Below, in pieces: positions 1 to 8,734 of a DNA stretch of 64,000 nucleotides; within the stretch, counting starts at the first letter, position 1; each line of letters starts with the position of its first letter. The notes under the pieces are model-generated. The model did not search any database and was not told the DNA's origin. It worked only from the letters and a program-made list of their open reading frames with translations. Both the position numbers and the translations under genes were made by a program. Origin of the DNA: Streptomyces sp. SAI-127 (GTDB lineage Bacteria > Actinomycetota > Actinomycetes > Streptomycetales > Streptomycetaceae); NCBI RefSeq assembly GCF_029894425.1, contig NZ_JARXYJ010000001.1:3844001-3908000 (forward strand), read 5' to 3'.

Positions 1-636
1 GGCCGCCTCGGCGAGGGCGAGCGTGACCCAGGGCAGCAGCAGGCCCCACATCCACTGCTCGGGGTCGTCGGAGAAGGAGACGTACTCCGGGAAGGGCAGT
101 ATCTCCAGCTGCCCGCAGACCACGATCATCAGGACGAGGCCGATGACGAAGACGGGTGTGGCGACTCCCGCGAGGGTGAGGCCGGTCAGCGCGCGCTCGG
201 TGAAGCGGCCGCGCCGCCAGGCGGACAGCACACCGGTGCCGACGCCCAGCAGCAGCCAGAGCACCATCGCGCCGACCACCAGCGACAGGCTGACGGGCAG
301 CTTGTCCAGGATGATCTGCGTGACCTGCTGGTCGCTCTGGTACGACAGCCCGAGGCAGGGCGCCGGGCAGTGCTCGACCGAGGTGCCGGTGGAGTAGTCG
401 TGGCCTGCGACGATGCCCTGGAGGAAGTGCCAGTAGCGCAGGTACAGCGGGTCGTCGAGCCGGAGTTGCTGGGCGACCTGGTGCACCTGTTCCGGCGAGC
501 AGCGCGGACCGCAGGAGATCTGGGCGACGTTGCCGGGAGTGGCGTAGAAGACCACGTAGATGATGACCGAGAGGGCGAGCAGGGTGAGTACGGCGCTCAC
601 GGTCCGGCGCAGGGCGAATCCGGTGAAGCCGCTCAT
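1..636 (-). CDS. Peptide ABC importer permease, DppB type (partial)
   Basis: Membrane subunit of an oligopeptide/dipeptide ABC importer (BPD_transp_1 family). Only the first 212 residues are present; the window edge cuts off the C-terminus. It opens with the usual hydrophobic helix (about residues 10-30) and a long extracytoplasmic loop, in which four cysteines form two CxxxC pairs (C42/C46 and C90/C94), an unusual detail for this family. Further helices follow at about 117-138 and 152-174. The ATG overlaps the stop of the upstream permease gene by four bases (ATGA), so translation is probably coupled. It is the third visible gene of a minus-strand operon whose order is binding protein, DppC, DppB, the reverse of the usual B-C order. 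Substrate is not readable from sequence. Confidence 0.9.
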   Translation of the reverse strand, partial: MSGFTGFALRRTVSAVLTLLALSVIIYVVFYATPGNVAQISCGPRCSPEQVHQVAQQLRLDDPLYLRYWHFLQGIVAGHDYSTGTSVEHCPAPCLGLSYQSDQQVTQIILDKLPVSLSLVVGAMVLWLLLGVGTGVLSAWRRGRFTERALTGLTLAGVATPVFVIGLVLMIVVCGQLEILPFPEYVSFSDDPEQWMWGLLLPWVTLALAEAA

Positions 637-1637
637 GCGGTGCCCTCCTTTCCGGCCTTGGACTCCTGCTTGCGGCCCGTGCCGATGCGCAGGCGGGAGG
701 CCGCGCGCGGGTCGAGGGCGGTGCGGACGCCGTCGCCGAGGACGGTGAGCGCGAGGACGGTGAGGAACAGCGCGGCCGCGGGCAGCAGCAGGTACTGCGG
801 GGCCGCCTGGTACCAGACGTCGGCCGAGGAGAGCATCTGTCCCCAGGACGGGGTGGGCGGCTTCACGCCGACGCCGAGGAAGGACAAGGAGGCCTCGATG
901 GTGATGTTCGCCGGCACCATCAGTGCCGCGTAGGTGATGACGGGCGCGCCGAGGCCGGGCAGCAGTTCCCGGCGGGCGATCCGCAAGGTGCCCCAACCGC
1001 TCAGCCGGGCGGCGGCCACGTAGTCGAGTTCCTTGAGGGTGAGTGTCTGGGCGCGCGCGATCTTGCCGATCGTTCCCCAGGCGACGAAGCCGATGATGAG
1101 CGCGACCAGGACCGGCCTCGGGAAGCTGCTCGGCACGATGGCCAGCAGCGCCAAAGCCATGATCATCAACGGCATGGCCACGATGATGTCGGTGATCCGG
1201 CTCAACAGTTGATCAACCCATCGGTTGCCGAGCGCGGCCGCGACGCCCACGACGACGCCGAGGAAGACCTGTACGGCGGTCGCGGTCAGCGCGACGCCCA
1301 GGGAGACCCGGGCGCCGTACAGCAGACGCGCGAACAGGTCGCGTCCGGTCTGCGGTTCGACGCCGAGCCAGTGGTCCGCACTGATGCCTCCGAAGGACCC
1401 GATGGGCACGCCACCGCGCGCGGAGTCCACCAGGGAGGGGTGGTAGGTGGTCGGGTCCTGGCCCTCCAGCGCGGTGAGCAGGGGCGCCGCGAGCGCCACC
1501 AGGACGAGCAGGGCGACGACGAGCGCCGCGACCATGGCGGCGCGCTGCGCCCGCAGCCGCCGCCAGAACTGACGGGCCCCCGAGGCCCCCGGGACGGAAG
1601 CCTCGGGAACCTCGGTGGCGACAAGTGCCTCGCTCAT
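633..1637 (-). CDS. Peptide ABC importer permease, DppC type
   Basis: Second permease of the same importer, 334 residues. A cytoplasmic N-terminus of about 34 residues is followed by a helix (35-53), a periplasmic loop and a BPD_transp_1 domain with the conserved EAA-type cytoplasmic loop (around LSGWGTLRIARRELLPGL). The C-terminus ends in the DppC-like pattern GDGVRTALDPR plus a basic tail. I chose the ATG at 1637, four bases after the binding-protein stop; an in-frame upstream ATG would run into that gene. It ends in an ATGA overlap with the DppB gene. Confidence 0.9.
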   Translation of the reverse strand: MSEALVATEVPEASVPGASGARQFWRRLRAQRAAMVAALVVALLVLVALAAPLLTALEGQDPTTYHPSLVDSARGGVPIGSFGGISADHWLGVEPQTGRDLFARLLYGARVSLGVALTATAVQVFLGVVVGVAAALGNRWVDQLLSRITDIIVAMPLMIMALALLAIVPSSFPRPVLVALIIGFVAWGTIGKIARAQTLTLKELDYVAAARLSGWGTLRIARRELLPGLGAPVITYAALMVPANITIEASLSFLGVGVKPPTPSWGQMLSSADVWYQAAPQYLLLPAAALFLTVLALTVLGDGVRTALDPRAASRLRIGTGRKQESKAGKEGTA

Positions 1638-1641
1638 CGGG

Positions 1642-3360
1642 TTACTTGACCGCGACCTGCGAGATGTCCAGCACACCGGTCCAGTCGCTGATCACGACGT
1701 TCTTGATGTCCTTGCCGTACAGACGCTTGTAGACCGGGTGGAACAGCGGCACGGTCAGTGCCTGCTCGCCGATCTTCTTGTCCAGTGCACCCCACCGCTT
1801 GGCGGCAGCGTCAAGATCGGTCAACTTGTTGATCGCGTCAATCTCGTCATTGACCGACTTGTCATTGAGCAGGCCCGTGTTGAAGTTCGCGCCGTCCTTG
1901 ACGATCTGACGGCCGTCGAAGATCGGGGCGAGGAAGGGTCCGCCGGAGGGCCAGTCGGCACCCCAGTGGGCGAGGAAGAAGCCGGGCTCGGTCTTCACAC
2001 TGTGGATCTTGTCCGAGTAGTCGTTGTCCTCCAGGCCCTGGAGCTTGACCGTGATGCCGGCCTTCTTGAGCGCGTCCTGGATCGCGGTCGCGATCTCGGG
2101 GCTGGTCTCGAAGTCCTTGGCGTTGGAGTGGGTGAGCGTGACCGTGAGCCCGTTCGGGTGTCCGGCCTCCTTGAGCAGCTCCTTGGCCTTCGCCGCGTTG
2201 CCCGTCGCACCGGCCGGGAAGAGGTCGTACGGCTCGTAGCCGAAGGACTTCTGGTTCGGCAGGAAGGTGGTGGCGGACTCGGCGAGCGCGCTGCCGCCGG
2301 CCGCGTTCACCACGGAGGACCGGTCGATGGCGTACGAGATGGCCTGCCGCACCTTGACGTTGTCGAACGGCTTGACCGTCGGGTTGAACGCTATGTAGTT
2401 GGTGTAGCCGAAGTGCCCGGTGCCGACGCGGGAGGCGAGTTCCTTGTCGCCCGTCACCTTGGCGAGTTCGGCCGGGCCGAGGTTGGTGTCCGTGGTGACC
2501 GCGGCGGTGTCCGCACCCTGGGACGCCGACAGCCGCTGGTTGATCACCGATGAGTCGAGCCCCGACTTGACGTCGATCCTGTCCGGGTACGCCTTTCGCT
2601 CGGCGTCCGTGGAAGTGGACCAGTACGTGTTGCGCTCCAGGACGAGGTGCTCACCGTCGTTGTCGTTCGTGACGACCTTGTACGGGCCGGACGAGACGGG
2701 GTGCTCCTCGTACTTCGTACCGGTGTCCTTGGCCTTCGGGACGGGCGTGAACTGCGTCTGCGTGGCCAGGAAGGGGAACTCGCCCTCGGGCTTGTTCAGA
2801 TGGAAGACGATGGTGCGGGCGTCCGGCGTCCCGATGGCCGCGAGACCCTTCTTGTCCTTGTACGGCCCCTGGTAGTCCGCCGCGCCGACCAGCCAGTCCC
2901 GCAGGTAGGGGGCGCCGCCGGAGAGTTCGGGCGCGAAGGAGCGCTCGATGCCGTACTTGATGTCGGCCGAGGTGATCGCGGTGCCGTCCTCGTACTTGAG
3001 TCCGGCCTTCAGCGTGTACGTCCACACGGTCGCGTCCTTGTTGGGGCGCCCGGTGTCGGTGGCGAGGTCGGGGACGACCTCGGCCCCGGCGGCGCCGTTC
3101 TCGCGGTTGCGGGTGGTGAGGGTGCGGAAGACGAGCGAGGGCACGTTGCCGCCGCCGGAGGTGTACAGGCGGGCGGGGTCGAAGTCCTGCTGCGGGTTGG
3201 AGTTCAGCACCGTGAGGGTGCCGCCCTTGTGGGGCGTGGAGTCGCCACCGGAGCTCTTGGCATCGTTGTCCTCAGGTCCGCAGGCGGCGGCGCCCGCTGC
3301 CAGAACCAGGCTTACGGATACCGCTGCCACACGGCGCGTGGTGAGGGACGGTGGACGCAT
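1642..3360 (-). CDS. Peptide-binding lipoprotein (SBP_bac_5 family)
   Basis: Extracytoplasmic solute-binding protein, 572 residues, first gene of the importer operon. The N-terminus has a twin-arginine-like basic stretch, a hydrophobic core and a lipobox ending in AAAC (Cys27), followed by a Ser/Gly-rich linker, so it should be a lipid-anchored protein facing outward. The body matches SBP family 5 (KGGTLTVLNSNP near the start, then an Asp-Pro pair and VFHLNKPEGEF in mid-protein). A GAGAGG ribosome site lies about 10 bases before the ATG. The 318-base region upstream has several inverted repeats that may be operator sites. Confidence 0.9.
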   Translation of the reverse strand: MRPPSLTTRRVAAVSVSLVLAAGAAACGPEDNDAKSSGGDSTPHKGGTLTVLNSNPQQDFDPARLYTSGGGNVPSLVFRTLTTRNRENGAAGAEVVPDLATDTGRPNKDATVWTYTLKAGLKYEDGTAITSADIKYGIERSFAPELSGGAPYLRDWLVGAADYQGPYKDKKGLAAIGTPDARTIVFHLNKPEGEFPFLATQTQFTPVPKAKDTGTKYEEHPVSSGPYKVVTNDNDGEHLVLERNTYWSTSTDAERKAYPDRIDVKSGLDSSVINQRLSASQGADTAAVTTDTNLGPAELAKVTGDKELASRVGTGHFGYTNYIAFNPTVKPFDNVKVRQAISYAIDRSSVVNAAGGSALAESATTFLPNQKSFGYEPYDLFPAGATGNAAKAKELLKEAGHPNGLTVTLTHSNAKDFETSPEIATAIQDALKKAGITVKLQGLEDNDYSDKIHSVKTEPGFFLAHWGADWPSGGPFLAPIFDGRQIVKDGANFNTGLLNDKSVNDEIDAINKLTDLDAAAKRWGALDKKIGEQALTVPLFHPVYKRLYGKDIKNVVISDWTGVLDISQVAVK

Positions 3361-3678
3361 CGGAGACGACCTCTCGAATGATGGGTCTCGAATGGCGAGA
3401 CAGATTGACGAAGGATGAGACGAAAGTGGACAGACGTCTGCCCCGGCGTCGGGTCGTCGAAAGAGCCGTGACTCAGGTCACGGAGAAAATGCGGGATTCG
3501 CGACGCGCGCGCCTGAGGGCGGGCGTCAGCGACAGAGAATGTCGGCCACGCAGAGCGGGGTCACACCGATGAGCGCCAGCTGGATGGCGGCGCTGCTCTC
3601 GACGGCATGACTAGACCACATGCGCAGCAATATGTACGACCGAATCAACCCATGTCAATGTGACATGGGCGCCATCCA
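3361..3678. promoter_or_regulatory. Intergenic region with four inverted repeats
   Basis: Gene-free 318 bases between the DUF3152 gene stop and the binding-protein start. I see GTCTCG/CGAGAC arms at 3385-3401, the palindrome CAGACGTCTG at 3431-3440, CCGTGAC/GTCACGG arms with a 4-base loop at 3466-3483, and the perfect CCCATGTCA/TGACATGGG pair with a 3-base spacer at 3649-3669. The binding-protein operon promoter should lie here. No clear -35/-10 pair stands out. Confidence 0.5.
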
Positions 3679-5772
3679 TCAACTCCCGGGGTACGGCCAG
3701 GCGTTGGCCCGGCAGTGGATCCCGTCGTGGTCGAGGAACTTGGTCTGCTGCTGCATCACCGGCGCGAGCTCGCCGTTCTTGTCGCAGGTGACATGGGAGT
3801 AGCCGAGGCGGTGACCGACTTCGTGGTTGATCAACATTTGACGGTAGGCATGGATCTGGTCACCGTATGTACTTGATCCCTGCGCCCATCGATACGCGTT
3901 GATCATCACGCGTTCGGTGGCGGCCGAGTCGCACGAGACGTTGTCCTCGGTGGTGTCGAGACCGGACTTGGCGCACCAGTCGGCCGTGGTGCCGGGACTG
4001 GCGAGCGTGATCACGAAGTCGGGTTTGCCCGAGTAGACGCGCTCGAAGGTCCGGGCGCCGCCGTGGGCCCAGCTGCGGTCGTCGTTGAGCGTCTTCTGCA
4101 CGGCCTCGGCGAAGAGTGCGCCGTCGAGTCCGAGACCCTGCTCCACGTCCACGCGGTAGGTGTACTTCTGTCCCTTGCCGGGCGCCTTGTCGACCCCCTG
4201 GATCGCGTCGAACTTCCCCGAGCCGTCGAGCTTGGCGCTGAGCGGGTACTTGGTGGCCATCGCCTGTTCGTACGTCAGCGTCGCCACGCTCGCCGAGGAG
4301 GACGGCGTCGGCTGCCCCTCCGCGCCCGTGACGGTGTCGCGGGCGTCCCGGGCCTGGTCGGTCGCGGACTGCGTGCCCACGGCGGTGTCGCGCCCGTCGG
4401 TGACCTGTCCTGCCACGACGACGGCGAGCACCGTGACGACGGCGGCGGCCGCGATGCCGGTGAACGCCCGGCCCTTGCCGCCCTTGGCCACCGGCGGCGC
4501 GTCGTCAGGGTCGGGCCGGGCGCCCTCGTCGGTGTCGGTGTCGTCGGGCCAGTCGGTGACCGAGCCGTACGGGCCGGAGGCGTGCGCGGCGACGGGCGCG
4601 CCGGCTCCCGGGACGGGACCGTTCGCGGGAGCGGTGCTGCTGGGCCCACCAGGGCCACGCGGGCCGCCGGGCGCGAAGACGTCGACCTCGTCGGTGAACG
4701 CGTCGACGTAATCCTGTCGTGGCCCCGACCTCGATCCCGACGGGCCCTGCCGCTGCCGCGGAGGAGCGGCTCCCGGTCCGGCGGCGGCGTGCCCGTCCGG
4801 CCCCCGATCGCTCGACTCCCCCCAGCCGCCCCCGGATTCACGCTGCTCGGGATGGCCGCCACGGACCCGGGGGACACCATGGGCCGGGGTGCCGTCGGCC
4901 TGCCGCGGGAAACCGTGCGGGGGCGTCCCGTCCGGGAACCGCCGCACACCTTGGCCCGACGGACCGTCGGACACCCGAGGGACTCCACGCGCCGGCGTGC
5001 CGTCGGGCAGCCGAGGAAAGCCGTGCGCGGGCGTCCCGTCCGGGAGCCGCGGAAACCCGTGCGCAGGCGTCCCGTCCGGAACCCGGGGAAAGCCGTGCGC
5101 GGGCGTCCCATCCGCAAGCCGAGGAATGCCACGCGCAGGGGCGCCGTCCGCAAGCCGAGGAAACCCGTGCGCAGGCGTCCCGTCCGGAACCCGGGGAAAG
5201 CCGTGCGCGGGCGTCCCATCCGCAAGCCGAGGAATGCCACGCGCAGGGGCGCCGTCCGCAAGCCGAGGAAACCCGTGCCCGGGCGTCCCGTCCTGAACCC
5301 GCGGAAACCCGTGCGCAGGCGTCCCCTCCGCAGCCCGGGGAACGCCACGCCCAGGCGTACCGTCCCCAAGCCGAGGAAAACCGTGTGCAGGCGTGCCATC
5401 CGGAAGCCGCGGGCCGCCCTGCGCAGGCACCCGATACCCGGCAGCGTCGACCGCGGGTCCAGCCCCGGGTCCAGCCCCGGGTCCAGCCCCGGGTGCGCCG
5501 CGGTCGGCCCCCCGGCCGCCCGGCGCCGTCTGTCGAGCAGTCTGCGGCGCCGGAGCGGGAGAAGTCGGCATCCGTCCCCGGCCCGTCGCCTCCGCGCCGA
5601 GACCCTTGGCGCCCCGCGCCCCCTCGGCACCCGCCCGGCCCGTAGCCTCCGTACCGAGACCCTTGCCGCCCCGCACTCCCTCGGCGCCCGCCCGGCCCGC
5701 ATCGCCCTGGTCGGAACTGCCCTTGTCGGGCCCCTTCTTGGGAGCGGGCCCGCGTCGACTGTGGCGTCCCAC
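3679..5772 (-). CDS. Membrane-anchored DUF3152 metzincin-like protein with 12-aa repeats
   Basis: 697 residues, GTG start. Three parts are visible. Residues 1-360 are low complexity: KGLG/EATGR units, then about 17 copies of a 12-residue unit close to DGTPAHGFPRLP. One membrane helix lies at about 437-457 (GIAAAAVVTVLAVVVAG). The C-terminal 200 residues are the DUF3152 domain, with the zinc-metalloprotease motif HEVGHxxGxxH (H650, E651, H654, H660), so a secreted-side metzincin fold is expected. Catalytic activity of DUF3152 is inferred from this motif only. With positive charges before the helix the repeats should be cytoplasmic. It lies 8 bases after an alpha/beta hydrolase gene. The M. tuberculosis counterpart would be Rv3207c. 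Confidence 0.85.
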   Translation of the reverse strand: MGRHSRRGPAPKKGPDKGSSDQGDAGRAGAEGVRGGKGLGTEATGRAGAEGARGAKGLGAEATGRGRMPTSPAPAPQTARQTAPGGRGADRGAPGAGPGAGPGAGPAVDAAGYRVPAQGGPRLPDGTPAHGFPRLGDGTPGRGVPRAAEGTPAHGFPRVQDGTPGHGFPRLADGAPARGIPRLADGTPAHGFPRVPDGTPAHGFPRLADGAPARGIPRLADGTPAHGFPRVPDGTPAHGFPRLPDGTPAHGFPRLPDGTPARGVPRVSDGPSGQGVRRFPDGTPPHGFPRQADGTPAHGVPRVRGGHPEQRESGGGWGESSDRGPDGHAAAGPGAAPPRQRQGPSGSRSGPRQDYVDAFTDEVDVFAPGGPRGPGGPSSTAPANGPVPGAGAPVAAHASGPYGSVTDWPDDTDTDEGARPDPDDAPPVAKGGKGRAFTGIAAAAVVTVLAVVVAGQVTDGRDTAVGTQSATDQARDARDTVTGAEGQPTPSSSASVATLTYEQAMATKYPLSAKLDGSGKFDAIQGVDKAPGKGQKYTYRVDVEQGLGLDGALFAEAVQKTLNDDRSWAHGGARTFERVYSGKPDFVITLASPGTTADWCAKSGLDTTEDNVSCDSAATERVMINAYRWAQGSSTYGDQIHAYRQMLINHEVGHRLGYSHVTCDKNGELAPVMQQQTKFLDHDGIHCRANAWPYPGS
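4890..5430 (-). repeat. 36-bp tandem repeats within the DUF3152 gene
   Basis: In-frame 36-bp units encode the 12-residue repeats. A higher-order 108-bp block (three units) at 5053-5160 is repeated almost base for base at 5161-5268, including third codon positions, which points to recent duplication. Direction is that of the gene. Confidence 0.85.
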
Positions 5773-5780
5773 GCCCCGCC

Positions 5781-6863
5781 TCAGCTCCCCACAGTCGTGG
5801 CGTCGGCCCCGTCACCGGAGGCCGTCGCGGCATCGCCCCCGTCACCCGAGGCCCCCTCAGCGGAGGCACCCACGGAGCGCCTGTCAGAGCCTCCCACGGA
5901 ACCGTCAGAAGTCGCCCCGTCCGCGGCGAACTCCCGGAACGCCCCCGCCACCGTCTCCGGGTACTCCATCATCGCCACGTGCCCCGCCTCCGGCAGGGTC
6001 AGCAGCCGGGAGTCGCGGAAGGTTCGGGCCGCCTTCTGGGCCATGCGGAAGCCGACGAGCTGGTCGCGGCCGCCGTAGACGAGGAGCGTGGGCGCGAGAA
6101 CACGCTCGGCCTGGCGCCACAGCGCGTGCTGGCCACCCAGTGTGTACGCGTTCACCAGCCCGCGCGCGGAACGCGTCATCGCGTCCCAGAAGTACGGCAG
6201 TTGCAGCCGCCGCTCCATCTCCTCCACCGCGTTCCGGAAGCCCTCCGGAGTGACCCGTCCGGGGTCGCCGTAGCACAGGGCCGTGACCCCGCGGACGCGC
6301 TGCTCGGCCGTCCAGTTCTTGCTGTACCGGGTGAACAGACCGGCCACGCCGGGCACCGCCAGCAGCCCCGTGGGCACGGCGGTGCGCTGGACGCGGATCT
6401 CCGGGAGGGCCGGCGAAACGAGGGTGAGGGTGCGCACCAGGTCGGGCCGCACCGCCGCCACGCGCGTGGACACCGCGCCGCCGAGGGAGTTCCCGAAGAG
6501 GTGGACCGGACCGCGGCCGGACGCGTCGAGAAAGCGGATCACCGCGCGCGCGTGCCCGGTGATCGAGTAGTTGCCGTCGTCCGGCGGCGGGGAGTCACCG
6601 AAGCCCGGCAGATCGACGGCCTCGCCGTCGACGTCGCCCTCCAGCTGCTCCATCAGCGCCGACCAGTTCTGCGAGGAACCGCCCAGGCCATGGACGTACA
6701 AGGCGGGCGGCAGCCCCTCGCGCGCGGGCGGTCTCGAACGCACCGCCAGGGTGATCCCCGGCAGCCCCACCGACCTGATCCGCTCGCCCTCACCGACCCT
6801 GACGGGCGCCACTTTGGGAAGGACGGTGGCGGGCGGCACGAAGGGCAGCTCGGACGAAGACAT
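5781..6863 (-). CDS. Alpha/beta hydrolase
   Basis: 360-residue serine hydrolase of the alpha/beta fold. The oxyanion segment VHGLGGSSQNW is at about 57-67, the nucleophile elbow GNSLGG puts Ser126, the acid is Asp267 (GGRDQLV) and the base His295 (AGHVAMM). The last 45 residues are an Asp/Gly/Ser/Ala-rich tail without fold. There is no signal peptide, so it is probably cytoplasmic; substrate unknown. It precedes the DUF3152 gene by 8 bases and is likely co-transcribed. ATG start at 6863; the next start inward would cut into the N-terminal strand. Confidence 0.88.
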   Translation of the reverse strand: MSSSELPFVPPATVLPKVAPVRVGEGERIRSVGLPGITLAVRSRPPAREGLPPALYVHGLGGSSQNWSALMEQLEGDVDGEAVDLPGFGDSPPPDDGNYSITGHARAVIRFLDASGRGPVHLFGNSLGGAVSTRVAAVRPDLVRTLTLVSPALPEIRVQRTAVPTGLLAVPGVAGLFTRYSKNWTAEQRVRGVTALCYGDPGRVTPEGFRNAVEEMERRLQLPYFWDAMTRSARGLVNAYTLGGQHALWRQAERVLAPTLLVYGGRDQLVGFRMAQKAARTFRDSRLLTLPEAGHVAMMEYPETVAGAFREFAADGATSDGSVGGSDRRSVGASAEGASGDGGDAATASGDGADATTVGS

Positions 6864-7053
6864 GCGGCAATGTTACGAGACGATCACGCAGTGGTTCATG
6901 TGTTCGCCATCACAGAGCACATGTACGAGGTGTGCGCGGCGGCGGCACGCACATCGCATGGCATCCAGATCGTGTGTCTCCTAGGCTCGTACGCAGGGCA
7001 CCCGAATGTGGCCCCCTGTGTACATCAGGGACGTTCTAGGAAGGGAGCCCACC

Positions 7054-7287
7054 ATGGCCTACGACCCCACCGACCCCGAGGCCTTCACCGACTCCGAGTC
7101 CTTCGAGGAGGAGGACGTCGTCGAGCTCGACGTCGAGGCCCCCGAGGTCGACGCGGCCGAGCAGCACACCGACATCGCGCCCGACCGCGACGACCCCCTG
7201 ACCGGCGTGGACCCCGACCGGGCCAACGAGGCCGACCTCGTCGAACAGGCCAGGGTCGTCTCGCTCGACGAGGACGACTATCGGTGA
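7054..7287 (+). CDS. Small acidic protein, function unknown
   Basis: 77 residues, roughly one third Asp and Glu, with almost no hydrophobic core, so it is probably intrinsically disordered. I recognise no family. The ATG at 7054 follows a strong GGAAGGGAG site; the frame is open further upstream but without a ribosome site. The composition resembles nucleic-acid mimic or chaperone-tail proteins, but this is only a compositional remark. It lies upstream of the TetR gene in the same direction. Confidence 0.7.
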   Translation: MAYDPTDPEAFTDSESFEEEDVVELDVEAPEVDAAEQHTDIAPDRDDPLTGVDPDRANEADLVEQARVVSLDEDDYR

Positions 7288-7507
7288 CGTCGGTCCGGCG
7301 CCGAGTGGCCGACAACGCACTCATCAGGGAATTCCCGAGCAGGAGCGGGACGGCCGATGCCCACTAGATGACTGTTTGAAACCTTTGGGCGGTTTTCGTC
7401 ACCGTCCGGTCCGTGAAATTCTGCGTTCGTACCGCGCACAGCACGGTTACCGAAAAGTACGATGGCGGCGCGGCGCACACCGCATGTGGACGACATTGGG
7501 AGGCGGC

Positions 7508-8149
7508 GTGACAGCCATCGAGCAGACAGAGGCGGCACGCCCGCGCGGGACGCGCCTGCCGCGCCGTGCCCGACGGAACCAGCTGCTGGGCGCCGCGCAG
7601 GAAGTCTTCGTGGCACAGGGCTACCACGCGGCCGCGATGGACGACATCGCCGAGCGCGCCGGCGTCAGCAAGCCGGTGCTCTACCAGCACTTCCCGGGCA
7701 AGCTCGACCTCTATCTCGCGCTGCTGGACCAGCACTGCGAGTCCCTGATCCTGGCGGTACGCACCGCGCTCGCGTCGACGACCGACAACAAGCAGCGCGT
7801 ACGGGCGACCATGGACGCCTATTTCGCGTACGTCGAGGACGACGGCGGAGCCTTCCGCCTGGTCTTCGAGTCGGACCTGACGAACGAGCCCGCGGTGCGC
7901 GAGCGCGTCGACAAGGTCACCGTCGAGTGCGCCGAGGCGATCTCCGAGGTCATCGCGGAGGACACCGGCCTCTCGCGCGCGGAGTCGATGCTGCTCGCCT
8001 CGGGCCTCGGTGGGCTCGCCCAGGTGGTGGCCCGGTCCTGGCTGCACAGCGACCGCAGCGTCCCGCGCGACCAGGCGGTCCAGCTGCTGACGTCACTGGC
8101 GTGGCGGGGCATCGCCGGATTCCCGCTGCACGGCATGGAGAACCACTGA
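7508..8149 (+). CDS. TetR/AcrR family transcriptional regulator
   Basis: 213-residue one-component repressor. The DNA-binding helix-turn-helix is at about residues 20-65: RNQLLGAAQEVFVAQGY, MDDIAERAGVSKPVLYQHF, then the KLDLY linker. The rest is the alpha-helical ligand/dimer domain. I chose the GTG at 7508 because GGAGGCG sits just upstream; longer readings add unconserved residues. The neighbours (DUF3107 downstream, RhlE helicase nearby) match the Rv3208 region of M. tuberculosis. Targets are unknown. A rho-independent terminator follows the stop. Confidence 0.9.
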   Translation: MTAIEQTEAARPRGTRLPRRARRNQLLGAAQEVFVAQGYHAAAMDDIAERAGVSKPVLYQHFPGKLDLYLALLDQHCESLILAVRTALASTTDNKQRVRATMDAYFAYVEDDGGAFRLVFESDLTNEPAVRERVDKVTVECAEAISEVIAEDTGLSRAESMLLASGLGGLAQVVARSWLHSDRSVPRDQAVQLLTSLAWRGIAGFPLHGMENH

Positions 8150-8172
8150 AAGCAGCACTGGGACCACCACTT

Positions 8173-8198
8173 CGACCCGCACGCGCGCGTGCGGGTCG
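8173..8198 (+). terminator. Rho-independent terminator after TetR gene
   Basis: Perfect 10-bp stem (CGACCCGCAC with GTGCGGGTCG), 6-base loop, followed by TTTGTT. It lies 24 bases after the TetR stop. Confidence 0.85.
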
Positions 8199-8326
8199 TT
8201 TGTTCCCGTCCGTTGTTCGCTGTTGGCGTTCTTGCGCGGAACGTGGACGTCCCCTCACCGGGCTAATGTGTGCTGGGTACGGCGCGGAAGGTCGCGCACT
8301 TCACTGACCGTCGGAGGGACATAGCC

Positions 8327-8554
8327 GTGGAGGTCAAGATCGGCGTGCAGCACGCGCCCCGCGAGATCGTTCTGGAGAGCGGTCAGAGCGCCGAGGAGGT
8401 CGAGCGGGCGGTGGCGGAGGCCCTGGCCGGCAAGTCTCAGCTGCTGAGCCTGGTGGACGAGCACGGCCGCAAGGTCCTCGTCCCGGCCGACCGTCTGGCG
8501 TACGTCGAGCTCGGTGAGCCGGCTCCGCGCAAGGTGGGCTTCGGCGCGCTGTAG
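8327..8554 (+). CDS. DUF3107 family protein
   Basis: 75-residue conserved actinobacterial protein of unknown function (the TB9.4/Rv3208A family). It begins VEVKIGVQHAPREIVLES from a GTG with GGAGGG eight bases upstream; a longer frame has no ribosome site. The predicted fold is small alpha/beta with no motif that indicates catalysis. It has its own unit: the TetR terminator precedes it and a 20-bp terminator follows. Confidence 0.88.
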   Translation: MEVKIGVQHAPREIVLESGQSAEEVERAVAEALAGKSQLLSLVDEHGRKVLVPADRLAYVELGEPAPRKVGFGAL

Positions 8555-8562
8555 CCACACAG

Positions 8563-8607
8563 ACGAAGAGGGGCCCGGCGACCGGAAGTCGCCGGGCCCC
8601 TCTTCGT
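8563..8607 (+). terminator. Strong hairpin terminator after DUF3107 gene
   Basis: Perfect 20-bp GC-rich stem with a 5-base loop (CGGAA), 8 bases after the stop. No U tract is needed for such hairpins in Streptomyces. Confidence 0.88.
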
Positions 8608-8734
8608 GCCGCGGGCAAGATTCTTCTCTCCACGTATGGAGCACGGGGACCACCCGGAGGAGGATTGCATTCCGCAGGTCACGGGTATGACGGGCTACGA
8701 CCGTGATGCGCAGTGTGGCCGTGGGAGGGACCCC

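Noticed and set aside
4890..5430. Possible CRISPR array of 36-bp repeats
   Set aside because: The units are in frame inside a gene with a coherent protein repeat and no spacers.
4063..6078. Long open frame (671 codons) opposite DUF3152 and hydrolase genes
   Set aside because: It is antisense to two genes with clear domains and repeats; Arg/Pro-rich composition is typical of a GC-rich shadow frame and there is no ribosome site.
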